Source: Larimichthys crocea (taxonomy: Eukaryota; Chordata; Actinopteri; Sciaenidae). From it: DNA of 64,000 nucleotides. Made by a program: the position numbers and the translations under genes. Position 1 is the first letter of the stretch; each line of letters starts with the position of its first letter. The stretch is from positions 16,986,871 to 17,050,870 of the forward strand of contig NC_040028.1 in assembly GCF_000972845.2 (NCBI RefSeq), written 5' to 3'. The notes beneath the pieces were generated by a model. The model saw only the letters and a program-made list of their open reading frames with translations, was not told where the DNA came from and ran no database searches. Positions 1 to 31,300 of the stretch are shown one piece after another.

Positions 1-324
1 GTGTGTGATCGTAACGAACACGCGGACCGTGACGTGAATGGCGTGAAACCGTCGTCTTGCAGTAAATCTGTGAATAATTCTCGACTGCGTTTGTGCCCCT
101 GTAATACCTCGAAAGTGGGGTGTCTCATGTTAATCAAAATTTTAAAAATGCATATACAAAAAGCTCCAAAGTGGAAAATTGCACCCATACAATTAACGTT
201 GATGAAGAGTTCTCTTGTTCAGAACCTTCTGATGCGACAGCGTGCAGAGTAAGTGACTTTTAAATACAAACAAACTAATAATGTTACGTTGTTCGTTACC
301 TGATGCGTCTCGGACACTGACAGT

Positions 325-750
325 ATAAAGACAGGACAGCAAGACAGCATTAAAATCTGGCCACCACCGCCGTCTTGACAGTCTTGCCTCTTCAACCTCT
401 AAATATAAAAATCAGCAAAGTCGTGGATTGTTGTTGGACCTGAGGCGGGCTGAATGACGCCTGGTTGCTCAAACAAGCCGTCTGTAATGACACCTACCTG
501 TCAATCAAAGTGTCCATGCTCCTTAATATAATGTGAACTGGTGAGTTGTATATAAATTCACCCTCAGTACAGTTGTCATGAACGGGGAAATTAGCTACAG
601 AGACCAAAATAGTTTTTTGTACCAGGCTGTAAACATGTTTATTTCTGCTGTGAAGTTGGACATTTGAACATGGGGACTTATGGAGACTGACTCACTTCTG
701 GAGCCAGCCTCAAGTGGACGTTTGAGGAACTGCAGTTTTTTTTCAAAGGA
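325..750 (+). repeat. Dispersed repeat family, copy A
   Basis: One of four copies of the same interspersed repeat in this window. Hallmarks in this copy are cagtataaaga near the left end, ggctgaatgacgcctgg, gttgtatataaattcaccc, gaacggggaaattagctac and cagcctcaagtggacgttt. The class is unknown to me; it is probably a non-autonomous DNA element. Confidence 0.7.
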
Positions 751-961
751 GGTTGCTTCTTGGTCTTGAACGGTGGACGTTCTGCAGCAATGTCAGAGAA
801 AACAAAAGGTCGTTTCCTGTAGAATGAGATCGCTCTAATGACGTAACACCAACAAACTGTCACAGGTACACGTTTTAATCCTCCACTGATGATCATGACG
901 GCGATCTTGAAGGCTGAAATCAAGTGTGACTAAATGAACCTATTAATTAATCTCATTATTT

Positions 962-1142
962 TTTAAATTTATTTATTTTTTGGCCTTTTATGCCTTTATT
1001 GATAGTACAGCTGAAGATAGACAGAGGGAGTGACACGCAGTAAATTAGCTGTCCGATTCGAACCGGGGCCAGCTGCAGTGAGGACTATAGCCTCCACACA
1101 CGGGGCGGCCGCTTAACACACTACACTACCGACCGCCCCGAT
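962..1142 (-). mobile_element. tRNA-derived SINE
   Basis: Read on the minus strand it starts ggggcggtcggtagtgtag, with a box A-like region (tagtgtagtgtgttaagc), has a box B ggttcgaatc, and ends in an AATAAAGGCATAAAAGGCC-type A/T-rich tail. This is the architecture of a tRNA-promoter SINE abundant in teleosts. Confidence 0.65.
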
Positions 1143-1499
1143 TTATTATTATTTTTTCTAAGTTTTACGGTGTAGGCCATTAGTTCATTTACTTATTTTG
1201 TAACGTGTAGGTATGTTTTCAAAGACATGTTAAAGCTGAAAAAAAAATACCTGCACAAGTAGTTAAGTCTCGTATTAGTTTGTCCTCCTGTTATTGACAT
1301 AACGCGCAAATATAGATATTCCAATGGTTCGAACTTATTCCAGCCCTATTATCGTCTAATATTATCCTGAGATAATGAGTCAAACGAACTCATTATCGCG
1401 AGGAAAGGATCTGCGGTATCTTGAGTAACATCTTGAGTCCACCGATAACGTGTGGTCTCTACTTTATGAATTTCACACACATTCTGATATTGGTGGTCT

Positions 1500-1513
1500 G
1501 ATCACTTTGATGA

Positions 1514-1549
<36 letters not shown>

Positions 1550-2069
1550 TCATTGTTAGCCACATGTTGTGGCCTGAACTAGTCCACTGACCTGAATTGA
1601 CTATCGACACTTCTCTCTAAAGGTTGCAGCGAATCCGTTTCATGTGTGCGCTGTAGTAGCCGAGCGGTCTGCGGCTTGTCATCATAATTTATACTCGCGG
1701 GAGGCTGATTGACAGTGTAACTATGGCAACGCCGCAATACTTGTTTGATTATTATCTTTTAACGAGGGCCACGGGACATTTTTTCAAACTTTAATCTAAA
1801 GTTCTTCGAGCTCGAAAAGTCCCTCGCTTGTCATTGGTTGTGGTTGTGGACGTCCGTGCTTCAGACGGTCAGTCACTGCAGAAAAATGCCATTTTTAAGT
1901 TGCAGCCTCGATCGCTCGGTCAGTCCTTATTTGCACCAGCGTGAGATCTCGCGTGTTTGTGTGTGTGTGTGAGTGTGCGCAGACTTTTCTCACGCTTTGA
2001 GGAAGTGCAGAGGCGTCACACAAGTGGCCCTGCTGGAATATGTAGGCAGACTCATGTTCTCTTTCTCCC

Positions 2070-2114
<45 letters not shown>

Positions 2115-2278
2115 TGGAAAGTCTATTTCTGTCGTTACAGAATCCGGCTTCAGTTTCTCTTTCTAGACTTGGTCCTGGTCTCTGCACCACCACCACCACC
2201 ACCACCCCTTCCTCCCTTTAGCCTTTCATCATAATCTTCAGTAATTGAAGCGCTCACTGGTCACACAGTGGCAGAAGG

Positions 2279-2342
<64 letters not shown>
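1500..2342. repeat. CA/TG microsatellite cluster upstream of gsk3b exon 2
   Basis: TG run at about 1518-1547, short TG at 1957-1971, CA run at about 2071-2110, CCA repeats at 2186-2204 and a 63-bp CA run at 2280-2342. The open frames over these runs (poly-HT or poly-CV) are not genes. Confidence 0.9.
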
Positions 2343-2344
<2 letters not shown>

Positions 2345-2779
2345 ATAGTAAATCTGTGTTACCCGCCGGTGGTTTGCCAGAGTTCAGCGTGAGGCGGGTC
2401 ACTTCCTCCTCGGGGTTTTCAGTGACGCCGTAATCTGGAACAGTCACAGTTTATAATCGCACCCGTCGACGCGATCGTGCACCCGCTGACAAATTCAGCT
2501 AAAGATATTCTGAATCTTTTTGAAAGTGCGTGGGTCTGTTGGCTCGTGTGAAACCTTCTTTCTTTTTTCTGCCGCAGCTTGTGTGAAAGTAGAAATATGC
2601 TAATGAGACTAGATTTAGAGAGGAGAGCAGGTGTTGGTGTATTTTTTTTTTTTTAGTCACATCGGTTGGTTGCTGAAGTTCTGCGGTTCATATCTCGATG
2701 CACGTAGGAAAGAGAAGGAGCCCGGCACCTGGCACACACTTTAATGTGAATCCTGCCTCTTTAACACTTGTGAGCCTTA

Positions 2780-3376
2780 AGGCCAAATCACACCGGAGGC
2801 ATTACGGCTGCACCGCGGTCACCGGAGCAGATAGCTGCCAGTCTAGTCAATGAGAGCACTCACACAGGGAGCGTCTCAGATGGAAAAATTTCCATTTTTG
2901 ACGCGCTGCTAAACCTCGTAAATTTCAACAGAGCAGATCGCACCAGACAGGAAATCAGACACAGAATCGCCCCCTTTCAAAATAAAACACAATACGCAGT
3001 TCATGTAGCTTTTTACAACCTCACATCAACGTTACGTCATGACCGGTGGCACCAGGTGATCAAAGATCGATCAAAGGGTCTCAACATGAACGAGGAGAGA
3101 CTGATTGTTGAAATGGAACAACACACAATCATTTATGACACAACAGATGCTTTTTATAATCGAAGAAGCAAAGTCAGCTGTTTGTTGTTGTTGTTTTCTT
3201 TATACACAGTTTATCGCGGGGTCTCGCGTACGTCCAGGATTCTCACGTGATCTCGCACGAATACTGCCGGCTCGCTCTGCTGCCGTTACGCGGCTGACAC
3301 GCGCCCGGTGTGAGTTGACGCCGGGCAAAGGATGCAGCTAAAACGCTGCTGTAACGCCTCCTGTGTGAGTCCCGTG
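2780..3376. mobile_element. Non-autonomous Harbinger-type element
   Basis: About 597 bp with imperfect terminal inverted repeats: cacaccggaggcattacggc at the left, and cacacaggaggcgttacagc at the right when reverse-complemented. A TTA flanks both sides (2777-2779 and 3377-3379), the 3-bp target duplication expected of PIF/Harbinger. Inside, 3086-3170 encodes MNEERLIVEMEQHTIIYD, resembling the start of a MADF DNA-binding domain as in Harbinger Myb/SANT-type proteins. No transposase remains. Confidence 0.7.
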
Positions 3377-4425
3377 TTACGTGGAGGTGGAGGAGTCAGT
3401 GTGAGGGAGAAGGAGAGAACCCATTTAAACAGGAAAAAAAAGGCTCCATGTCCCCGTGATCCCAGGGGAGCAGAGCCAGCTCCGGACTGACGGGGTTAGG
3501 GTGAGGCGCGGCATGTGAAAGCAGCAGAATCCGATCTATAGTGCATTAGCATCAGACCCAGAGTTAGGTTATGACTTTACACTGATAATAACCATCGCTG
3601 CTGCATCGGCCTGTCTGCACACGCTGGTCGCTGAGTCCGTCCAGCGGGGATATAGTTGCATTGATTTGGATAAAAGCACCCCGGCGCTTTCTGATGTAAA
3701 AATTAATGCAGCATATAAACAAGCAATGCAGGATTCAAGTGTCCTCCTGTCAAGTAACCGTCGCCTGAGTGTGACCGTTTCCTCTCCGCGTTTTAATATT
3801 AATGTCCTCAGAGTAGACCTGGAAACGCCACGAACGCATTTCACCGACGCTCTGCTGCGAGTCAGCTGGGAGCTGACCAGTTTGACCACAGCTGTCGACC
3901 ACTAGAAGGTACCGCTGGAACAAATGATGGCGAGAGAGAAAGAGGGAGGCCACTGCAATCTGTCACTCACAAATTGGCTTCTCTAACGAGGAGGCCGTCG
4001 CAGCCCGAGGCGCTCCAGCGCGAGGGCGAATGATCGAACATCACTTAGGCCGATTTCACAGGGAAGGGACTGTGACACTCGACAGGAGGAAAAGTACCAA
4101 AACATCCATTTAGCCGCTTCAGTTTCAGGGTGTCCTGCTGCTGCTGAATCACTCGTCACCGGCACACTTGAACACAACAGAGTGTTGTTAATATGACCAG
4201 TGAGAATCTGTGACGATGATCTGTCGGTGCAGAATTGATTTTGTCGTTTATTAAGCAAAAATAAATACCAAATATTTTCTGGTTCCAAACTCTCAAATGT
4301 GACACTGTTCTCTTCTGTCTCTCCATGAATTGAATATTTTCTGGTTTTGGGCTGTCGGTCGGACACTCTGTTTGCTCTCTGTAGTGCTTTTCTCATCATC
4401 TCTTTCTCTCTTTCTCTCTCATCAG

Positions 4426-23690
<19,265 letters not shown>

Positions 23691-25529
23691 GCCCCACACA
23701 CACGCCGCCCCGCCCTGCCCCCGGTCTCAGCCCCAAAGCCCCACGGCCTCTCCATTGCCCCGGCCCAGGGGGTGAGCTCCGCTCAGCTCAGCTCCGCTCA
23801 GCTCTGCTCTGCTCTGCTCGCCTCCCTGACAGCAGCGGAGCGATGCTGACGCAGTCCGGGTTCAACAGCTAGCCAACAAGCCCCCCCCCTCTTCCACCAC
23901 CTCCACCTCCTCCTCCTCCTCCAACCGCCCCGTTGCCACGACCACCGAACATCCCCCGATCTGCCTCTTTTACCCCTGACTTGGCCCCCACCCTTCATCC
24001 AGCTGTTTGAACTCTACTCCATCCTCCGTCAAAAGACATCCCTCCGTGCCCCTTTCGACGGGCAAAGCGAAGCGCAGGGCCAGAGGTGTTGTCAACTGTA
24101 CTATTGATAAAAGTACACTGTACATGTATACACAATGCTAGCCTGCTAATGTTTGTAAGAGGACAATCTGTAGAAAAAGTCCTAAGCTGTTCCCTCTCTC
24201 CTTATCTGGCCTCCTTCCCTCTGTCCTCCACGTCCTTCCATTTTTCTGCAACCTCCATCCTTTTTGTCTCCCATCCTTCTTTCCTTCCTTCCTTCCTCCC
24301 CTCTTGGTTCCTCCTGTAGTGCATGGCCTGAGTATGGTTAGGATCACCCGAGGGTCACCTCCACCCACCCCCCTACCCAACCTCACCCTCTCACTTCTCA
24401 CCTCCACTTCCGCAGACAAGGCATGAGGCTCACGCACGGGTATACACACACACATACACACATCAACACACACTCTCACACTCACACACACACACGGATG
24501 CATGATGATCCTGATGTATGTTGGAAAGAATGAAGCAGTCCCACCCGCGACAGGGGGGGGAGGCGCGGTAACGTTTGGACAGGGTTGTCTTTATGTTTTT
24601 AAACGGTTAGCGGAGCTGTTTTACTCGACCTTGTTTTTAATTTTCTCCTCGTTTTTTTTTGTTTTGTTTTTTTCGGGTCGCCACGTGCGACGGATGTGAC
24701 GCGTATCCGGTCCTGTGTGCTTGTATAATATTATACATACAAAATACAAAAAAAACAACAAACAAAACATGCATACATACACAGTTTATATATTACTTTT
24801 CCTTCTGTATAAAAAGTATATATAGATATATGTATATTAACTACAATGGTTCAGAAATCATTTATGGTGAGCTCATATCTGGCGGAGCACTGGCAATATT
24901 TGCCGCTGCCTGAAGACAAATAGATTTAGATAAGGTGGTGTGTTTTTTTGTTTTGTTTTTGTTTTTTTTGTTCTTCTTTCTTTCAGCCGGAGTGTTGTCA
25001 GATTCCGGCGCTCGCTCTTCCTCGTCCTCCTGCGTTCATCCGTATTAAGGCTGTAGATGGATTTAGAGCATCGCTCTATCTCCCACCCCCCCGACCCGGT
25101 CTGTCTGTAACTTCCCGTGGCGGTGCAGTGTCTCTCTCTCTCTCTGCCCTTCTCTTTCTCTCTCCTGTTTCTTGTGAAGATGTCTCCCCCTCCATCCCTT
25201 TCTTCGGACTCGTCGCAAAGTCAGGTGGTGTTCGGCTTCATCCCGCGGACTTGTCTCATGTGTTGTGACCACTGACTGAAGTGTTAGTGTAGCCTCCCTT
25301 CCTTCCTCCACTCTCTCTCTCTCTCTGCCGCACATAGAGCCACTCGGTACAGTCTGTCGAAGCGTCTTATTTACAGAGAATACTCACTACATTTTAAAAA
25401 TAAAAAGAGAAAAGAAAAAGAAAAAAGCAGAATTTGTATATACATTATAAAAAAAAAGAAAAGAAAAAATGCTCCTCACCAAAATTCTGACTTGTATGAA
25501 TTGTATGTTGTTGGGTTTTTTTTTTTTAT

Positions 25530-25560
<31 letters not shown>

Positions 25561-27013
25561 TCCATGTTGTGTTCAAGGTATGTATATATGCAGACCCATG
25601 TACTGTTTATGAGCAAAAACAAAGACGACAAAGGTTTAGGGAACGGAAAAAGATTTTAAAAAATCAAAATAAATAAAAAAAAACAAAAAAACAAACAGTA
25701 TCAGGGCAGAAACTGATGTTGTTTTTATGGATATTGTAGATGGTGATGATCAGCTTTATCCAGCCATATGTTCAATCTTACCTGTACAGTACAGTAGATG
25801 ACAGCTGTATTATTGTAACAAGAACTAGTCATGTATAGTGTAATTATAGTTTGGAGTGCCTTTGCTTTCATACACCTTCGCCTTGTTTCCCAGCCATCAG
25901 CGCCCACCCACCCACCTTCTCGCCCTCTCCATCCTTCCCTCCTGATATTGTGACTCTCCCTTTGGTGCTGTTGAATGGTCCTGCTTATCCTGCAACACAC
26001 ACACACACACACACACTTCTTCCACTTGATTTCATCCGCTCACACCTCCTCTCCTCCTCCCTCCCTCGTCGTCATCGCACACTTTAATGTAAAAAAAAAA
26101 AATATACAAGACAATGTTAATTGTAAGAATAATTCTACCTTGACGAGTGTTTTATTTTAGATGTTTTATCTCACACACACACACACACATGTGCACACAC
26201 AATAACATGTCATACCACTGTCCTGGCACGGACTCCGGGGCATGAAGTGGGTAAAAGTGTGTGGCGGCGGCGGCCGGGGGGGGCGGAGGAGGAAGGAGGT
26301 GATGTCGACGGCCTCATATACTGTATATATACAGTACAGTCTCTGTATTACTCACAGTGTTGGTTCTGTTACCAAAGCCAAACTAAGATGTAGTTGTGAT
26401 GAGCCATCCTCAGAGGCAGTCGTGTTCTGTCTCTCTCTCTCTCTCTGGATATTTTGTTGTTGCTCTGTCCTCTCTGCTCGTTCTCCTCCCTCAGACTTCA
26501 GTAGCACCTAAAGGGGGTCGAGTCATGTAGCCTCTCTCTCTCTTCTCTTTGTCTCCTCCTTGCTTGCTGTAATTTTGCATTCATGAAACGTGTTGCTACC
26601 ACCAAGACAGTTTGACCTCCTCACCCTTTACCTCCTCCTTCCTCCTTCCTCCTCCTTCCTCCTAACTCCAGTTCAATAAAAACACCACGACGGTTACCAA
26701 AAAAGAAGACGAGCACGTATGCTGGTATAAAATATTATATATCGGCATGTGTGCTACCTGGGGTTAAAGAAAAGAGAAAAAAATCATTGAAAATACTACA
26801 AAAAACATCCTGTATAACAGTACTACTACTTGAATGCCTCTGTTTGTGACTGAAATTTTTATTTCATTTTTTTTTCTTTTTGTTTTTTTTTGTTTGTTTA
26901 TGTTTTTTGTTTTTTTTGTTCTGTGAAGGTATGCTAAATGTGCACCTCTGTAAATATTCCCTCTGCGTGCTCTGAGGAATAGTTCCCTGGTACTGTAATT
27001 TGCATTAAATAAA
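23691..27013 (+). other. gsk3b: gsk3b 3' untranslated region
   Basis: About 3.3 kb after the gsk3b stop carries no splice-supported coding exon. It is pyrimidine-rich near the stop, then rich in T and A homopolymers, with short CA/TG runs (about 24440-24495, 26002-26022, 26170-26200) and CT runs. Many AATAAA-like words occur around 25660-25690, one near 26670, and a well-placed one at 27008-27013 just before the AT-rich character ends. Vertebrate gsk3b mRNAs are known to have long 3' UTRs. The exact cleavage site is inferred. Confidence 0.65.
27008..27013 (+). terminator. Probable distal gsk3b polyadenylation signal
   Basis: An AATAAA hexamer sits in the context gcattaaataaagag. It is the last good signal on the + strand before a Tc1-like repeat and the convergent nr1i2 gene. 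Use of this site rather than the earlier AATAAA words is inferred. Confidence 0.5.
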
Positions 27014-27301
27014 GAGTAGGATAGCCTGGAAATGATCAAGCACCACGCGTCTCGTTCCGTCTTTTATTTTGAGTCGAGTGTGACGTCGTGTCTCTTCACG
27101 CCAACAGAGACTACTTTCAGCATGAGGCGACTCATGTACAATCGGATGACTGTTGTAGCCGGTTTTGATGTGTGCTATAGGTGGAGTGTGTGTGTGTGTG
27201 TTAGGCAAATATTATTGTTGCTATGTCACCTGTGCAACTGACCACATAGGAAGATAGTCACAGCTGAATTGGGAACCGGGGAAGCCACACAGTTTTTCAA
27301 C

Positions 27302-27592
27302 AGTACAGTGGCTTGCAGAAGTTGTGACACCCTTTGGCATATTTTCCAATTTTGTTACCTTAAATAAATAACTTAGTAAAGTGGTGCATGCGTATGTATT
27401 CAAGCCCCTAAATAAGATCTGGTGTAGTCACAGAAGTCACATAATTGTGTCACGTGATCTCAGTATATACACACCTGTTCTGGAAGGTTCGGGAATCTGC
27501 CACACCACGAAACAAAGAGCCAGAGAGAAGCTCTCCAAACAGATCAGGGACGAAGTTGTGGAGATCAGGACCAAAATGCTCTGATCTGATTA
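27302..27592 (+). mobile_element. Tc1/mariner-type remnant
   Basis: Starts cagtggcttgcagaagt, the familiar terminus of fish Tc1-like elements. It continues with cacacctgttctggaagg, gagaagctctccaaacag and atcagggacgaagttgtgga, the conserved non-coding leader upstream of such transposases. The transposase gene itself is absent. Confidence 0.6.
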
Positions 27593-27915
27593 GCAAGTAT
27601 TTGTCATGATCCTGATAATATGGAGTCAGATCAGCCTCGGTTAGAATGAATGCACGCAGAAGGATTCACAAATGTGATGGGATTTATATATAAACGTCTC
27701 TCCATAGAAATATTTCTAATGCGAACAAATCCTCTTACAAACAAATGAGGTTCACGAACATAGACACTGCCACTCCTCTAAATATACTTTATCATTTGCA
27801 CAACATGTGTAATATATCCGTTGTCAATCAAACTTTGGAGGTCACTGCCAATTAAACTTCAGAAACAGACGTCAAAATGTTTTATACAGTATGAATTTAG
27901 ACTCTGCTTTCCGTG

Positions 27916-27921
27916 TTTATT
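27916..27921 (-). terminator. Candidate nr1i2 polyadenylation signal
   Basis: TTTATT on the + strand reads AATAAA on the minus strand, about 470 bp downstream of the nr1i2 stop. The intervening 27922-28390 has no coding signal and is probably 3' UTR. Actual use is not shown by the sequence. Confidence 0.3.
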
Positions 27922-28390
27922 TAGTCATTTTTCTACACGCTATGAACCTGCTAAGAATCAGTACGAATATGGGATCAAGACATGACTTTAAAAAATAACA
28001 AATATAGAAACATTGTCTTTGCAAATACTTCATTTAAGAACAACCTCACAAGTCGACATTCATTCACAATATGTACTTAGTATATACAGAACAAATGACA
28101 CATAACAAATAGAAAATAATCCACCAGTACTGTAACCAGTTAACAAAACTTAACACTGCTTCACTCGTGGTTTCTTTGACTTGCAGCTTGTGTGCGGAGA
28201 ACATGAAGGTCATACATGATTCAGAGATCAACGATCGTCTTTATCGGTTCAGGGTTTTGTGCTTTTTTAAGTGCTTAATTCTTTCTTTAGTATTGTGACG
28301 ACCAGAAAAAACAGAATACTTGAAGATCACGTGCAGCTGGTTTTCAGTTTGGGGTCTTTGTCCGAGCTGTCCATGTTTAAAATGTCAGTA

Positions 28391-31300
28391 TCACAAGTCA
28401 TCAAAGGGGCTTTTGCTGACCATCTCCATTATGAGCGGAGGGATAACGTCAGGGTCGATGTCCTGGATCTGCAGAACCTGTTTGCTGTACTCCTCATTCA
28501 TAGTTCTTAACTCGGTGAGACAGGCCAGCATTTTGGGGTACAGCAGGCTGGAGGCACAGAGGAAAACATCTATGAGAGGTTTCAGACTGACTGAATGGAC
28601 CGAGAGTAACACTTTGTGCTTCACTCACTGTTTTTCTGGTCCTGTTCTCTTGCAGTCAATCCAGGTTTTCAGCGTCAGCGCCAGGTTTTCATGAAGCTCG
28701 TCGATCATGGCGTGTTGCTGCACACCTGGACGATCTGACAGATCAAATAAAAACAATTATCTACGAATCCAAAGCAACCTGAGCCCGAGAACTTCTGAAA
28801 ATACATTTATTTTTTATGTTTTTATGGCACACTGTTTGGAGGGTTTAAAAAATTTAACAGGGTTTCATAAATGATTGATTAGCAAAGACTGGGATGAAGG
28901 ACCTGCAGGTACCTGGAGAAAACAGGGACATGGCTTGCATGAGAACATACTCTTCGTCCTGCAGGCCCAGATTGCGCAGAGTGTGGTGAAATTTGAACAG
29001 AGGCTCAAGCAGGAGCGGCTGGAAGCCCGCTACAAAACACAGGTGAACAGAGGTCAATGACACGAGATGGTAAGACTAGGTAAACAATGACTGATGCAGC
29101 ACTACCAAAAGAATAGTCCTTTGTATACAACGCATTCTTCTTCCTTGTCAAAACACTGTGCCTATATTGCCCATAAAGCAACTCGACCGCTGACATTCAG
29201 GTGGATTCATAGCAGCTAATATAGCCTCAAACTGCTAGACTAACCACTAGAGGGTGCTAGAGACAGTTTGAGCTTCTTTCTAACTCCAGTGACATCACCT
29301 GAGGCAGTATCAGGCTTTCTTTTTTTCACATATGCAATAGTACTCCCAAAGACCTGTAAACACACTAAGAAAGTGAAAAAAAAGGGTTATGGTAAACGGA
29401 GAGCAGAGCTGGTGTCGTGCCAGAACAGGAGCTGAGACATTGATAGAGGAAGCTAAGAAGAGAAAACGAGAGTGAGCAAGCAAGAAGCTGCCAGACGAGT
29501 AAATTTGTAAATCTGGGACTGACTTTTAGTCATTGTTGAGAGCTTTGAAATAAAAGGTAATATTAGCTGGCTGCTACGTCTTGTTTTGTTGCACTAGTGG
29601 TTGACTTGCTGGTTTTTGATCATAAGTAATATAATCATAACAAATACAGGTTTACAATTGTGCACATTTATGACGGTGGTATTGCACTCTGAAAGTAAGG
29701 GGCGCTAAATCACAAAAATACCAATGTTTCTTCTTATACTTGCTCACAATATTGTGAAACTGTGAATCAACAAAGTAAAATCAACTTGAATTAATCAGTG
29801 AGTGATTGTTTTGTTGTACTCTCTTTACCTTGAGAGACATTACACTTAATTTTTTTCTAACCTGTTTTCTGTACAGTACTGTATTCCCACTTTTTTTTTT
29901 AGAATAACAATTTTAGTTATGGCTATTTTTGTTTAATTTTACCAAAGGAATAAATTGAAGTAGCATTTACATGATAATTCTCTGAGTTTGAGTTTTAAGA
30001 TAATCCCATGGTTGGGTTATTTTGACCATTGGTAATGTAGCATAAAGAATAAACATTGTTTCTATGGTTACGTGCAGTTTAATATTCCTCCGAATATGAA
30101 TTTTAAAACATACCACCAGCCGGCCAGACGCCAGTGCGGCCTGAATTATTTCCTAATCCTGCTGTGAATGTCATCACTCTGAGAGAAGAGCACAGTGCTA
30201 ACCGCATTTTGTTTGATCATGAGGATCAGAGCAGGCAACACCAGTTTAACAGCATTCTGGCGAGCGTTCCCTCAGGAGTCATGTCTGAGAACATGAGATA
30301 AGAGGTTCACACACATTTAATAACATGTCTGACTGTGCACACATGAGCTTTATGTTTGCACTCATATTGGCACTTTCCAACTTCGTCTATAACTTAAAAG
30401 ATGCACGGTTAATGGAAACCAACGCAACACGTGTGCCTGACTAAATTACGTCTCCACATTAACTGTGCTCATCTGCACATCAGAGGTACTCGATGTGTCT
30501 AAGGCCGCTTTTGTTTTGATTACATTCAAACGTCACCTATAACCTACCTGTACCTTACAATGCTAGTTAATTCAAATTAAACAAAAGCTATTACTGTATG
30601 CACCAACAACAATAATAATAATAATTATGCACACTGTCTAAAATATAAACAGGAACAAAATGTAATGATGTGCAAAACATTGAAACCACATATTTGTTTT
30701 AAACTAGCACTCATCAGATTTTAATTTTGAATCTGAGGTCAGCAACTCGTTTGGGACAAGTTGGGACAAAAAAAAAAAGACTGCTGGTGGGACATCTGAC
30801 AATGAAGGAGGTTAAGTGGTGACAGGTGAGAAACAGAGAACATCACAGAGAGGCTGAGTCTTTGTGGAGATGAAGACGGGTTCACTACTCTGGCAAATAA
30901 TGCAACAATGTGAGAATAATGTTGCTCTGTGTAAAAATTGATCGATTGATTCGGAAAATGAGAAAAAATCTCAAGCGACACGACTGAAAGCCAACATGGG
31001 AGGCCGTGATCTTCAGCCAATTTAAAACAGACTAGTCGTGGACATCACTGCACGGGCCGAGGAACACTTTGAAAAGCATTATCTGTGAACAGAGTTCACA
31101 GCACAGATGAAACTCGAGCATGCAAAGAGGGAACTCGACATAAACCAGATCCAGAAATACTGTCGTCTTCTGTGGCCCTGAGGTCTGATGAGTCAAAATT
31201 TTAAAAATCGCCACATCAGCCAGGCTAAAAAGGAGAAGAGGGATCATGCGGCTTGTTATCAGCGCACAATGCGCACATACGACCAAATCATAACGTGTCT

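Larger units (their letters stand above)
1..4425. other. Non-coding: gsk3b intron 1 or upstream
   Basis: No exon of a known gene recognised. It holds dispersed repeat copy A, the SINE, the Harbinger element and the microsatellite cluster. It is probably the 3' part of gsk3b intron 1, because exon 2 enters at phase 1 from an acceptor at 4424-4425. Confidence 0.6.

Noticed and set aside
1895..2447. Several open frames rich in Cys-Val or His-Thr
   Set aside because: They are translations of TG/CA microsatellites on both strands.
3105..3341. Small gene at 3056-3341
   Set aside because: The MADF-like peptide lies inside an element with inverted repeats and a TTA duplication, so it is a transposon remnant.
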